Made by a program: the position numbers and the translations under genes. From assembly GCF_002846555.1 (NCBI RefSeq), contig NZ_PJMS01000001.1:5353501-5417500 (forward strand): a DNA stretch of 64,000 nucleotides. The letters run 5' to 3'. Under the pieces are notes generated by a model. The model was not told the DNA's origin. It ran no database searches and saw only the letters and a program-made list of their open reading frames with translations. This DNA comes from Aquimarina sp. MAR_2010_214 (lineage in GTDB: Bacteria; Bacteroidota; Bacteroidia; Flavobacteriales; Flavobacteriaceae). Shown here in pieces: positions 41,023-50,300 of this stretch (the first letter of the stretch is position 1; each line of letters starts with the position of its first letter).

Positions 41023-41757
41023 ATGAAAAATGATTCCCTGGTTTTTGGCATTAGAGCCATTATAGAAGCTATAACATCTGGTAAGACTATTGATAAGCTT
41101 TTTATTCAAAAAGGATTGCAAGGTGACCTAGCCAAAGAATTAATGAATCTCGTAAGGAAACATAATATCACCATTAACTATGTTCCTGTAGAAAAACTAA
41201 ACAGATTAACCCGTAGTAATCATCAAGGCGCTGTCGCCTACACCTCTCCTATTGATTTTCATGACCTCGAAGACCTTGTCATAAATGTTATAGAATCCGG
41301 AGAGACTCCTTTATTTTTGATTCTCGATCAACTTTCTGACGTTCGTAATTTTGGAGCTTTAATTAGAACCGCAGAATGCACTGGAGTACACGGAATTATA
41401 ATTCAGAAAAAGGGAGGAGCACCCGTTAATGCAGATACCGTAAAAACTTCGGCTGGTGCAGTATTCAAAATTCCAATATGCAAGGTAGATCATATAAAAG
41501 ATGCTATGTTTTATTTACAAGGTTCTGGTGTACAGATAGTAGCTGCTACAGAAAAAGCTGACACTACTATTTATGATACAAATCTAACCATTCCTACTGC
41601 AATTATCATGGGAAGTGAAGGCAAAGGTATTTCCCAATCTGTACTAAAACTAGTGGACCAACAAGCTAAACTACCTATGTATGGAGATATTGCTTCATTA
41701 AATGTATCTGTAGCCTGTGGTGTGTTTTTATATGAAGTTATAAGACAAAGGTTATAA
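41023..41757 (+). CDS. rlmB: 23S rRNA (guanosine-2'-O-)-methyltransferase, RlmB/TrmH type
   Basis: SPOUT-fold methyltransferase. I start at 41023, giving 244 residues (MKNDSLVFGIRAIIEAI), because the upstream in-frame ATG at 40960 lies before the terminator and promoter. The N-terminal substrate-binding domain (VFGIRAIIEAI, FIQKG, NHQGAVAY) is followed by the knotted domain: ILDQLSDVRNFGALIRTAECTGVHGII, KTSAGAVFKIPI, IIMGSEGKGIS and LPMYGDIASLNVSVACGVFLYEV. RlmB acts on 23S G2251. Exact target site is inferred from the family. It converges on the rhomboid gene with 6 nt between. Confidence 0.9.
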   Translation: MKNDSLVFGIRAIIEAITSGKTIDKLFIQKGLQGDLAKELMNLVRKHNITINYVPVEKLNRLTRSNHQGAVAYTSPIDFHDLEDLVINVIESGETPLFLILDQLSDVRNFGALIRTAECTGVHGIIIQKKGGAPVNADTVKTSAGAVFKIPICKVDHIKDAMFYLQGSGVQIVAATEKADTTIYDTNLTIPTAIIMGSEGKGISQSVLKLVDQQAKLPMYGDIASLNVSVACGVFLYEVIRQRL

Positions 41758-41763
41758 TACCGA

Positions 41764-42507
41764 CTATTCTCCTTCAGATTTATCTGTATTAGATTTATAT
41801 TCGTATATAACACTAATCTCTTCATCTAAATCTTCCTGAGGCAGGTTTTCGATAAAATTACCATTCTCATCAAAATGCTTTAAAAACTCATCTTCTTCAG
41901 GTTTATAATGTTCGGATTCCCAAATATATTTTTTTGGTTGTACTACTCCTTTTTTAATAAAAAATGCTAGCGCAGCCCCAGATATAATACCAGACAAGTG
42001 ACCTTCCCATGAAATTTTAGGATCTATAGGCAACACATACATTACCATACTCCCATAAATAAAGACCACAACAAAAGATAATGCTATTAACCGGAAGTGC
42101 TTTGCCACAATACCTTTAAAAAACAAAAACCCAAAAAGCATATAGATTACCCCACTTGCTCCAATATGATTTGCAGGTCGCCCTAATAACCAGGTTAAGA
42201 AACCGGTAAGAAAAATCCCTATACATAATACTTTCCATGCATTCTTTTGGTAGAAAAAGAATAACGCAGCTGATAAAATCAATAGTGGTAATGTATTATG
42301 CCACAAATGTGTGATATCAGAATGAATAAAAGGGGAAAATATAATACCTCTTAGACCAGTAATTGTTCTAGGATACACTCCAAAATGATTAAAACTAATA
42401 TCAAAACGAACCTCAAACCAAAAAACTATCCAAATAAGGAGCACAAACAATAGTGGATACCCTACTACTCCTGTATTAAATTTAAAATGAGTTTCTTTTT
42501 CTTGCAT
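41764..42507 (-). CDS. Rhomboid-family intramembrane serine protease
   Basis: Inner-membrane protease of 247 residues when started at 42507 (MQEKETHFKF). An in-frame ATG at 42570 would add 21 residues and is less likely. The catalytic dyad is visible: Ser118 in HIGASGVIY and His170 in WEGHLSG, and six hydrophobic segments are seen. His114 precedes GASG, also typical. A soluble acidic C-terminal tail of about 60 residues follows the last segment. The substrate is unknown. Confidence 0.88.
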   Translation of the reverse strand: MQEKETHFKFNTGVVGYPLLFVLLIWIVFWFEVRFDISFNHFGVYPRTITGLRGIIFSPFIHSDITHLWHNTLPLLILSAALFFFYQKNAWKVLCIGIFLTGFLTWLLGRPANHIGASGVIYMLFGFLFFKGIVAKHFRLIALSFVVVFIYGSMVMYVLPIDPKISWEGHLSGIISGAALAFFIKKGVVQPKKYIWESEHYKPEEDEFLKHFDENGNFIENLPQEDLDEEISVIYEYKSNTDKSEGE

Positions 42508-42677
42508 AGTATTATTAATTATATCAAAAAAAAGTCCAAAAAGTAAAGTCCGGTTAAAATGACAGGTCATTACTAATTTTGAATTACAATTTTCGATTTA
42601 GAGTCATGGTTATTTTAATACTATGTTAACTCATTTTCTAGTTGATTTATTTTCCTTTCAGATCCAATGAAGCTTTG

Positions 42678-42685
42678 TAACTTTG
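42678..42685 (+). promoter_or_regulatory. -7 promoter element of rarA
   Basis: TAACTTTG, exact -7 consensus, ends 5 nt before the chosen ATG (42691). TTTC lies 18 nt upstream. The rarA mRNA is probably leaderless. Confidence 0.6.
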
Positions 42686-42690
42686 CAGCT

Positions 42691-43974
42691 ATGAATACAA
42701 ATAAACCACTTGCAGAACGAATACGCCCAAAATCTCTGGAACAGTACCTTAGTCAAGAACATCTTATTGGTAGTGATGGTTCTCTAACTCAACAGATCAA
42801 AAAAGGGCTTATCCCCTCTTTAATACTTTGGGGACCTCCTGGTGTCGGAAAAACAACATTAGCTAATATTATTGCTACCGAATCAGGAAGGCCTTTCTAT
42901 ACTCTAAGTGCAATAAACAGTGGTGTTAAAGAAGTAAGGGAAGTTATAGACAAAGCCAAACAAAGTGGAGGGCTGTTTACCGCCAAAAACCCTATCCTAT
43001 TCATTGATGAGATTCATCGTTTTAGCAAATCCCAACAAGACTCTTTATTAGGTGCTGTAGAGAAAGGATGGGTTACACTTATTGGAGCGACTACTGAAAA
43101 TCCAAGTTTTGAAGTAATACCTGCACTTTTATCTCGCTGTCAGGTGTACACCCTTAACCCTTTTGGAAAAAAAGAATTAGAAGCATTGCTACATAGAGCC
43201 ATGCAAGAAGATGAACACCTGAAATCTAAAAAAATAGTACTCGATGAAACAGCATCTTTATTAAAATTGAGTGGTGGAGACGCTCGTAAACTGTTAAATA
43301 TTTTTGAACTAATTGTTTCTAGTCAGGACCAGGAACCTATCATAATCACGAATGATTTGGTTTCAAAATTAGTGCAACAAAACACTGTACGATATGATAA
43401 AACAGGAGAACAGCATTACGACATCATCTCGGCTTTCATTAAATCTATTCGAGGCAGTGATCCTAATGCTGCAGTATACTGGCTTGCACGAATGATTGAG
43501 GGTGGTGAAGATCTTAAATTTATTGCTAGAAGATTGATCATACTAGCTTCTGAAGATATTGGAAATGCTAATCCAACTGCTTTGATTATGGCAAATAATT
43601 CATTTCAGGCAGTCAATACTATTGGGTATCCAGAAGCTAGGATTATATTAAGTCAATGTACAGTTTACCTTGCTTCTTCGCCAAAAAGCAATGCATCATA
43701 CATGGCTATAAATAAAGCTCAGCAATTAGTAAAGCAAACAGGTGATTTATCTATTCCACTACATCTAAGAAATGCACCTACCAAATTAATGAAAGAATTA
43801 GGCTATGGAGAAGATTACAAATATGCTCATAATCATAAAGATAATTTTGTAAAACAAGAATTTCTTCCTAGCGAGGTTACCAACACAAAATTATATGATC
43901 CAGGTGATAACCAACGTGAGCAGTCATTTAGAGCATTTCTTAAATCAAGATGGGGTGATAAGTATGAGTATTAG
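42691..43974 (+). CDS. rarA: Replication-associated recombination protein RarA (MgsA)
   Basis: AAA+ ATPase of the clamp-loader clade acting at stalled replication forks. I start at 42691 ([20 protein letters not shown], 427 residues); the upstream in-frame ATG at 42667 lies before the -7 element. Walker A is GPPGVGKTT (48-56), Walker [16 protein letters not shown], sensor 1 [10 protein letters not shown], and the Arg finger region LLSRCQVY. The C-terminal tetramerisation domain ([33 protein letters not shown]) is complete. It converges on the envelope operon with about 50 nt between. Confidence 0.96.
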   Translation: MNTNKPLAERIRPKSLEQYLSQEHLIGSDGSLTQQIKKGLIPSLILWGPPGVGKTTLANIIATESGRPFYTLSAINSGVKEVREVIDKAKQSGGLFTAKNPILFIDEIHRFSKSQQDSLLGAVEKGWVTLIGATTENPSFEVIPALLSRCQVYTLNPFGKKELEALLHRAMQEDEHLKSKKIVLDETASLLKLSGGDARKLLNIFELIVSSQDQEPIIITNDLVSKLVQQNTVRYDKTGEQHYDIISAFIKSIRGSDPNAAVYWLARMIEGGEDLKFIARRLIILASEDIGNANPTALIMANNSFQAVNTIGYPEARIILSQCTVYLASSPKSNASYMAINKAQQLVKQTGDLSIPLHLRNAPTKLMKELGYGEDYKYAHNHKDNFVKQEFLPSEVTNTKLYDPGDNQREQSFRAFLKSRWGDKYEY

Positions 43975-44024
43975 TTTCTTTTTTTACTCATTTTTAATCA
44001 TTTCTTTTAAAGAATGATCAAACG

Positions 44025-44831
44025 TTACTGTCTTGCAAATGTATCTGTAATAAGCTTATTGGTTACTGGATTAATACGCTCTAATATAAAATTACCGTAT
44101 CCATCAAAATATCCATTTCCACTTAAATCTCCTGCTTGAACTATATAATTTTTCCCACTTCCCGATTTAAAAATTTTCCCTATAGAGTTTTGCTTTTCTT
44201 CACTACCAAACATCTCATAACCATATTCTTGCTTTACAAACACATAGTTCACATCATTAAAAAGATATGTAATAGAGTTTTCTGAAGGAGGAATAACTTC
44301 TATAGTTTTTTCTTTTACTTCTTTAGTTGAGTTTGGATTTTTCCTTTTACTGCTTGACTCACTAACTATATCTCTTTTAACTATCTTTTCTTCTTTATCT
44401 CCACTATACTTGTAGTTAAGAGCTCCTATACTTTTAAATGAGTTTCTGAGAGCTTCATGATATGCAGCTTTAAATTCTTTTTCTCTACTTTTCCCTTCTA
44501 CAGATGTAAATACAACACTACCATTACAATCTATTAGTTCTAATGTTAATTTTGTTAAAAACAAACCTTGTTTTCGCTTTAGATCAGCTCTTAATGCCTT
44601 ACAGCCATTAGCCTTAAGGTCTTCTGGGAAGTTTTCTCTCTGTATAAAAGCTTCAAAACCATATTTAGTCAATAAAAATTTAGTAAGCGAATTAAGTTGA
44701 TATTTATCCTCCCCTTTTAAAAAGCTATAGCTCTTGGGTACTATCACATATTTATATTCATTGATATTTTTTTGAGCATTAACACTTAATGTAGAAATCA
44801 AAATAATCCCTAAAAACAAAATACGTAGCAT
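44025..44831 (-). CDS. Secreted protein of unknown function, third gene of envelope operon
   Basis: Not recognised. Signal peptide MLRILFLGIILISTLSVNAQ from the ATG at 44831. An upstream GTG at 44840 overlaps the previous stop codon (GTGA) and could be used instead. The mature part has an N-terminal domain of about 130 residues (NINEYKYVIVPKSYSFLKGEDKYQLNSLTKFLL, with a Cys pair in NGCKALRADL and ELIDCNGS). A polar Lys/Ser linker and a C-terminal beta-rich domain (FNDVNYVFVKQEYGYEMFGS, SGNGYFDGYGNFILERI) follow. It probably lies in the periplasm. Translation is coupled to the barrel gene, which suggests a common complex. Confidence 0.7.
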   Translation of the reverse strand: MLRILFLGIILISTLSVNAQKNINEYKYVIVPKSYSFLKGEDKYQLNSLTKFLLTKYGFEAFIQRENFPEDLKANGCKALRADLKRKQGLFLTKLTLELIDCNGSVVFTSVEGKSREKEFKAAYHEALRNSFKSIGALNYKYSGDKEEKIVKRDIVSESSSKRKNPNSTKEVKEKTIEVIPPSENSITYLFNDVNYVFVKQEYGYEMFGSEEKQNSIGKIFKSGSGKNYIVQAGDLSGNGYFDGYGNFILERINPVTNKLITDTFARQ

Positions 44832-44836
44832 ATCTA

Positions 44837-46222
44837 TCACATTATAACATTAAAACCTAGTTGTACCGAAATACCTCTTGCTTTTGCAAGGTTAGTATAT
44901 TCTAGCAAATTATTAGCTGAAATATAAAAATTAATTTTGTTAATATGAATAGATGTAAGAAATCCTATATTATAATATGAATAATCATCAATGGTATAGG
45001 TAAGTTTTGTCCTCAAAAAATTAAAAAACCGCTTATAATAAAACAATGAAGCCGCATATTGAGGTCTTTTGGGTCTAAATTGAGTAAATAACTGTATCCC
45101 AACCGCATCCATATATGGAGGTTTTTCTCCTTTAAGATAACAATCACATGTACCATCATCATATCGATTAAAAGAATACTTAACCGAGCTATTCAATTTT
45201 AAAGGGCGCATGGTTATATATGCTTTCCTCAATGTATCAAACGAGACAGCTTCTTCAAGTTCATCTAAAAAATTTTGAGAATCCTCGCCAGAAAACTGAA
45301 TCGGTGTTTCAAACCCTTCAAAAACATAATTACCTCGTGCCTGATAAGTTTCTACATCTTTAGCATACAATATCATCCCCAAATCATTTGCACTTCCTGT
45401 AATAGTAAGTTGTTGATTTATTTTATGAGTAAACCCTATATCTACACCAAGCCCCAGATTACCTCCTAAAAGTGCTCTTCCTATTAATTTTTTTGTAACT
45501 TCTCTTTCCTCAGCTCCTTCAAGAGATGCATAACCTGATGTTCTTAAAGTAACATCTGCATTACTAATCACATGCTGGTAAATATTATTTCCTTCTGACG
45601 TTTCTATTGTAGTAAAAATCCCTTTATTTTTAGCACTACGAACATGAAACATACTAGAATATAATTTGGCTCGGACTCCAAAAGTTGATTTTTTATTCAC
45701 CTTTTTTGTATACCCAAAATGGTATGCTGTTAACAACTCTGCAGATCCATTTATAGTCGAAAACCGAAACGGTTGATTAAGGAAATCTCGATTTCCCTGA
45801 TAAGCAAGAACTGCAAAATCTTTTGGAAAATATCCAATAACATCTAATTCTTGATAAATTCCTCCTGAGAAATAAATATTTTTGTTTCTCTTACTTTTCC
45901 AACCAAAGCTAATAAGTTCTAACTGTTGTGTTAAAGTTAAATAGTCATTACTGCTTAGTTTATTAAGCGTAATTTCTATTTTATCATTAATATCCCTTCC
46001 ATCATCTGCAAACACATCATAAATAGATGCTCCTCTTAATCCCACATTTACATGAAGCTGTGATAAAAAAGGCACTCCTACATGGTAATCAAAATTAATA
46101 TCAGCTCCAGGATTAAGCATTAAAGATTGAGGAAGATCGGTAAAATCATATAAAGTCTCCTTATTTTGAGAATATCCCATACACCCCAACAAACTCATAA
46201 GCAAAAACACAACAATCCTCAT
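44837..46222 (-). CDS. Predicted outer membrane beta-barrel protein, DUF5723-like
   Basis: 461 residues. The signal peptide ends near GCMGYSQ. The family-type start of the mature chain reads LYDFTDLPQSLMLNPGADINFDYHVGVPFLS, followed by alternating amphipathic strands throughout. This resembles DUF5723 proteins and, more distantly, PorP/SprF of type IX secretion. The assignment rests on memory of the family start and is not certain. Its start overlaps the lipoprotein stop codon by 4 nt, and its stop overlaps the next possible start. Confidence 0.65.
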   Translation of the reverse strand: MRIVVFLLMSLLGCMGYSQNKETLYDFTDLPQSLMLNPGADINFDYHVGVPFLSQLHVNVGLRGASIYDVFADDGRDINDKIEITLNKLSSNDYLTLTQQLELISFGWKSKRNKNIYFSGGIYQELDVIGYFPKDFAVLAYQGNRDFLNQPFRFSTINGSAELLTAYHFGYTKKVNKKSTFGVRAKLYSSMFHVRSAKNKGIFTTIETSEGNNIYQHVISNADVTLRTSGYASLEGAEEREVTKKLIGRALLGGNLGLGVDIGFTHKINQQLTITGSANDLGMILYAKDVETYQARGNYVFEGFETPIQFSGEDSQNFLDELEEAVSFDTLRKAYITMRPLKLNSSVKYSFNRYDDGTCDCYLKGEKPPYMDAVGIQLFTQFRPKRPQYAASLFYYKRFFNFLRTKLTYTIDDYSYYNIGFLTSIHINKINFYISANNLLEYTNLAKARGISVQLGFNVIM

Positions 46223-46794
46223 AGCTCGTAATTAAAAAAGTAAGCTCCCTTGGATCGCAACTCAAGAATCCCTTGCAAATCACTATTTACATTTTGTACT
46301 CTTATCGAAGAAAATAGTTTTGTAGCATCTTTCAAAACGTTGATTGTAACATTATCTAGGACAATTACTTTTGTTGTGATAATAGGATTCTTACCTGTTC
46401 CATTTCCCGAATTGGCCATCATACTATATAAAGGCCCTATACGCTCACCATTATCGTTTAAGAATCCAAAATCAAAATTAAAATCACGTTTAATTGTATT
46501 TGTAAACTTAAAAGTTAATTCTACACGTTCTAAATTATCTACTACAAAATCAGTTCCTAAAAGATCATAGTTAAAAGTGTCATTTACTAATACTTCTGGA
46601 ATAACAATTGTTGGATCTATATTAGAATCTACAAATTTACTTGTATCAAATCGAGAATACACGAAGTCTATCTCATAGACCGGGGTAAGTACTACATCTT
46701 CTACCTGATCAAAATCTACATCTTTTACGCAAGAAATTAATGGCATTAATATGCATATGATACAGAGCCATACATAAACTTTTTTTATTTTCAT
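46219..46794 (-). CDS. Lipoprotein of unknown function, first gene of envelope operon
   Basis: 191 residues with lipobox PLISC (Cys22). The mature part is beta-rich and Asp/Asn-rich with no motif I know (YEIDFVYSRFDTSKFVD, then VELTFKFTNTIKRDFNFDFGFLNDNGERIGP). The middle part resembles an immunoglobulin-like fold. It heads a three-gene unit joined by 4-nt overlaps. Confidence 0.7.
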   Translation of the reverse strand: MKIKKVYVWLCIICILMPLISCVKDVDFDQVEDVVLTPVYEIDFVYSRFDTSKFVDSNIDPTIVIPEVLVNDTFNYDLLGTDFVVDNLERVELTFKFTNTIKRDFNFDFGFLNDNGERIGPLYSMMANSGNGTGKNPIITTKVIVLDNVTINVLKDATKLFSSIRVQNVNSDLQGILELRSKGAYFFNYEL

Positions 46795-47342
46795 TTTTTT
46801 GAGAAAAGCTTTTTACACAGAATTCATCTTAGCTTTTTAGGTTCAACCGAAAAAATAGTATTCTTTCATTCAAAATTGTTTTTTTGCATTACATAGCGTC
46901 GGCATGAAACAATAAAAAACAATTTTGAGTAAAAAAGTATTTATAGGGAATTACAAAAAGTTAAGATGAGTTATTGAATTATTAGTTATCTATATCGTTA
47001 TTTCCTGTTGATTTTCTTTATTTTTAAGATTCACTTTTGATCTTTTATTATAACAACAGTATAAATTATGAATACCCTATTTTCAAATTGTTAAATTATT
47101 TTGGGTATTATAAGATATAGTTTAAAATACTTAATAATCAATGTTTAGACTATTCAAAAAGTTTCAGGAGAGGATGGATATCTGAATTGAAGTTAGTTTC
47201 TCTTGGATAAACTCGTAGAGCATTTAGAGCGATGTGCTTTCAAACTTTAATCGTAAGTCTAGAGCCAGAGGTATTAAATCTTCCTAGAATAAATTACAAT
47301 AAAGTCATCTTAACTTCATAACTAAAATATAAATATTTATGA
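46795..47342. other. 548-nt gene-free stretch with inverted repeat
   Basis: Contains a 14-bp perfect inverted repeat (46870-46883 and 46915-46928, arms TCAAAATTGTTTTT/AAAAACAATTTTGA) with 31 nt between. On the minus strand from about 47240 to 47150 there is an open run with protein-like composition (ALNALRVYPRETNF) but no start codon or family match. Nothing else was seen. Confidence 0.4.
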
Positions 47343-48029
47343 TTAAAGATAATTTTTAATCTGTTTTAAGTCAGAAACTTGAATATGATGCGGTGGTAAT
47401 TTTTCTTTATGATAATTAAAACATATAGTTTGAAATCCTACCGCTTCTGCTCCCATTATATCAGCTTCATAATTATCTCCAATCATTATACTACAATCAA
47501 TTCTCGCGCCAGATTTCTGTATTGCTTGTTCAAAAATAGAAGGGTTTGGTTTTTTAACTCCCGCTTCTTCACTATTCGTTATAGTTTTAAAATAATGTGA
47601 TATTCCAGAATTTGATAGTTTCCTGTTCTGCACTTCTCTAAAACCATTGGTAATGATATGCAAATCATATTTTGGATTGAGATATTCTAATAAATCCTGG
47701 GTTCCATCAATCAAATAGTTATGCAGTGGCAAAAAATTAATATAATCATCAGACATTGTATCTATAATTTCTAAAGAAAATGCTATATCAAGATGCATAA
47801 AAGCCTCTGTTAATCTACTTCTACGAAGTTGCTTTTTACTTACTTTTTCTTCTCTGTATAACTTCCAATACTTCATATTAATTGGTTGATATATAGCTAG
47901 AAAATCTTCTATTTTAGTATTGATATTAAATTTTTCAAAAATCATCTTAAAAGCTAGAGATGAATTTCTATCAAAATCCCAAAGAGTGTGGTCCAGGTCA
48001 AAAAAAATATGCTTTATTGTATTATTCAT
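47343..48029 (-). CDS. HAD-family phosphatase, YjjG-like nucleotidase
   Basis: 228-residue haloacid dehalogenase hydrolase. Motif I is FFDLDHTLWDF (Asp11, Asp13), motif II is HIITNGF, and motifs III/IV are KKPNPSIFEQAI and MIGDNYEADIMGA. The cap domain lies between motifs I and II, as in YjjG, which removes phosphate from non-canonical pyrimidine nucleotides. That activity is inferred from the family. It overlaps the end of the upstream gene by 8 nt, so it is cotranscribed with the deacetylase-like gene and probably radC. Confidence 0.88.
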   Translation of the reverse strand: MNNTIKHIFFDLDHTLWDFDRNSSLAFKMIFEKFNINTKIEDFLAIYQPINMKYWKLYREEKVSKKQLRRSRLTEAFMHLDIAFSLEIIDTMSDDYINFLPLHNYLIDGTQDLLEYLNPKYDLHIITNGFREVQNRKLSNSGISHYFKTITNSEEAGVKKPNPSIFEQAIQKSGARIDCSIMIGDNYEADIMGAEAVGFQTICFNYHKEKLPPHHIQVSDLKQIKNYL

Positions 48030-49326
48030 CTTCTTTTATCCAAATAAATTCTAAAATTGATTTCCAAAAGGGTTGGTTTTGCAGATCACTAAACAATGTA
48101 TTACTAAAAACCGGAATAAAAACTCCGTTTACCTCTTTTACTTTATCCATATATATACTGATTTCTTTTCTTGCAGACATCATATCATTAATATCCTCTC
48201 TATCACCCTGACTGGCAAAACAAAAGGAATGCACTATCAAAGGAGTCTGCACTTCATAATCAAGATCATAGAACATGAACGGAGAACAAGTTCCTGCTCT
48301 AAAACCAGATTGTTTCGGGTACCCCATAGAGTAATCTTCTTCTATCTCTAATTCGATAAAATTGCGATATGCCTCTGGTAATTTTATTTTAAAAAAGGAA
48401 CAAAGCGCATATTGAAGTCTTCTATTAACAATATTCTCTATTCGTAATTTTTCCTTTTTCAAAAGCGACAAATCAGTGATAGCCTCATATGAAACTTTCA
48501 GTCCCGCGTCGATATAATCTGCGATATGTTTAATAATAGTATGATGTTTTGGACGATTATAACCTACATTTTTTTCATATTTAGAATAGTCTCCTAATCC
48601 AAATAACACTTTAGCCTTTCTTTTCTTCTTTTTTTGAAGTTGAATAATAAAATCGAATACATCATATGGATCCTTTTTTAGTCCAATCAAGACCTTAATT
48701 CTATCTGTTAGTTCATCAAACTGCAATTTCCATAAATCACGAATCCCTCCACCTATGGATCGTAAAACTCCTTTATTCTTATACGCAAAAGTCTGATTTA
48801 CAGAAATAACAGGGATAATTGTAAATTTCTTTTCTCGAAATTCGAGATCAGGATATTTCTCTAAAAGAACTTTTTTTAATTTATATGCCCATATATCTAC
48901 TACCGGATCTTGTAAAAAATCATGGATATATCCTATACTTTCTGTAGCTGGAAAACGTCCCATATTATCTTTTACATGCGGTAAATATTCCTCATACCGT
49001 GTTAAAAGATAAAAAGCAGCTGCAAAAATGTCAAAAGGTAATGCCGAATCAGTATGTTTAACATCAAAAAAACATTTTGTTTCTTCCCAATCAAAAACTT
49101 GAACATCTATGTTATTCAATCCATGTTCAAAAAGCAAATCAACACTCTGAAAATAAAGCTCCTTTCCCAACGGTTGTCTTCCATACGAAAGCTTAGGACC
49201 ATCATGAGCGATAAAAGTTTCTATTTTAGATGTTAGATCAACATCCAAACCCAATATCCGCTTGCACATTTGTTTAAACGTATAAGATACTCTTGGGGTA
49301 ATTTTTTGTACGTGAATTAATAGCAT
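48022..49326 (-). CDS. Polysaccharide deacetylase-like protein, probably inactive
   Basis: 434 residues. The N-terminal half matches the DUF7033-type domain that precedes polysaccharide deacetylase domains in Bacteroidota (ALPFDIFAAAFYLLTRYEEYLP, GRFPATES, PVVDIWAYKLKK). The C-terminal part keeps the scaffold (DYSMGYPKQSGFRAGTCSPFMFYDL). From memory of the family, however, the catalytic Asp-x-Asp, the metal histidines (GLH..Y, here GLKVSY) and the late His (here PVFSNTLFS) seem replaced. No signal peptide is seen. It lies between radC (45 nt) and the HAD gene (overlap). A binding or structural role is possible. Confidence 0.72.
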   Translation of the reverse strand: MLLIHVQKITPRVSYTFKQMCKRILGLDVDLTSKIETFIAHDGPKLSYGRQPLGKELYFQSVDLLFEHGLNNIDVQVFDWEETKCFFDVKHTDSALPFDIFAAAFYLLTRYEEYLPHVKDNMGRFPATESIGYIHDFLQDPVVDIWAYKLKKVLLEKYPDLEFREKKFTIIPVISVNQTFAYKNKGVLRSIGGGIRDLWKLQFDELTDRIKVLIGLKKDPYDVFDFIIQLQKKKKRKAKVLFGLGDYSKYEKNVGYNRPKHHTIIKHIADYIDAGLKVSYEAITDLSLLKKEKLRIENIVNRRLQYALCSFFKIKLPEAYRNFIELEIEEDYSMGYPKQSGFRAGTCSPFMFYDLDYEVQTPLIVHSFCFASQGDREDINDMMSARKEISIYMDKVKEVNGVFIPVFSNTLFSDLQNQPFWKSILEFIWIKEDE

Positions 49327-49371
49327 ATTGTGTATTATGAATTATGGTTTATAATTCCGTATGTCTCACTT

Positions 49372-50070
49372 CTATAATATGGATTCATCTGCAAAGCTAA
49401 AATAGTTTTTTTCTGTAACAACAAGATGATCTAGTAGATTGATATCCAAAGTTACCCCTGCCTGTTTTAGTTTTTGGGTCAACATTTTGTCTGACTGACT
49501 AGGTGTTAATGTTCCGCTAGGGTGATTATGCCCAATTATTATTCCTGTAGCTCCATATTCTAATGCTGATCTAAAAACGATCCGGGCATCCACCAAAGTT
49601 CCTGTTTTTCCTCCAACACTTATTTGCTTTTTCTGGAGTACTTTGTTTGCATTATTCAAAAACAACACCCAAAACTCTTCATGTTCAAGGTCTCCAATGA
49701 TAGGTTGAAAAAGATAAAATGCATCTTTACTGCAAGTAATTTTTGGCACGACTGGTACGCTTTCTTCTCTTCTTCTTCTTCCTAATTCTAAACCAGCAAC
49801 AATGGTTATAGCTTTAGCCTCACCAATACCCTTAAAACTCATCAATTGTTTCACTGATAATCTCCCTAACATATTAATTTCATGATCTACACTAGCCAAA
49901 ATACGTTTACTTAATGCAACGGCACTTTCTTCACGATTACCCGAACTAATTAGTATTGCAATCAGCTCTGCATCTGTTAGTGTTTGTTTCCCTTTAGCGA
50001 TTAATTTTTCTCTTGGACGATCATTTTCACTCCATTCCTTGATAGAAAATGAAGAATTTAATTTACTCAT
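49372..50070 (-). CDS. radC: RadC / JAB-domain protein
   Basis: 232 residues. A helix-hairpin-helix lies near the N-terminus (SVKQLMSFKGIGEAKAITI, GLELGRRR). The C-terminal MPN/JAB domain has the metal motif GHNHPSGTLTPSQSD and an upstream glutamate in HEEFWVLFLNNA. The JAMM metal site looks intact. The name RadC is historical; a DNA repair role is not established and the true substrate is unknown. It is the first gene of a likely three-gene operon. Confidence 0.93.
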   Translation of the reverse strand: MSKLNSSFSIKEWSENDRPREKLIAKGKQTLTDAELIAILISSGNREESAVALSKRILASVDHEINMLGRLSVKQLMSFKGIGEAKAITIVAGLELGRRRREESVPVVPKITCSKDAFYLFQPIIGDLEHEEFWVLFLNNANKVLQKKQISVGGKTGTLVDARIVFRSALEYGATGIIIGHNHPSGTLTPSQSDKMLTQKLKQAGVTLDINLLDHLVVTEKNYFSFADESIL

Positions 50071-50300
50071 ATTACAACTTTAACAATTAAAAATAGTCTG
50101 TAAATCCTACCTGTAAGTATAAACTATTTATCTCAATTACAACAACTTATTCCTGAATTAATATCATCATATTAACACTTCATTTATTGCCTTTCTATAT
50201 TATTTTACCGTATATATTTGTTTGAAAATGAAAGTTTTACTATATTTGGTCACCCTTAATCCAAAAATGAATATTTTAACACCTTCAAATTAACCTATTT

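Noticed and set aside
44837..46222. PorP/SprF type IX secretion protein
   Set aside because: The start of the mature chain and the size fit a DUF5723-like barrel better, and no other type IX secretion gene is in the window.
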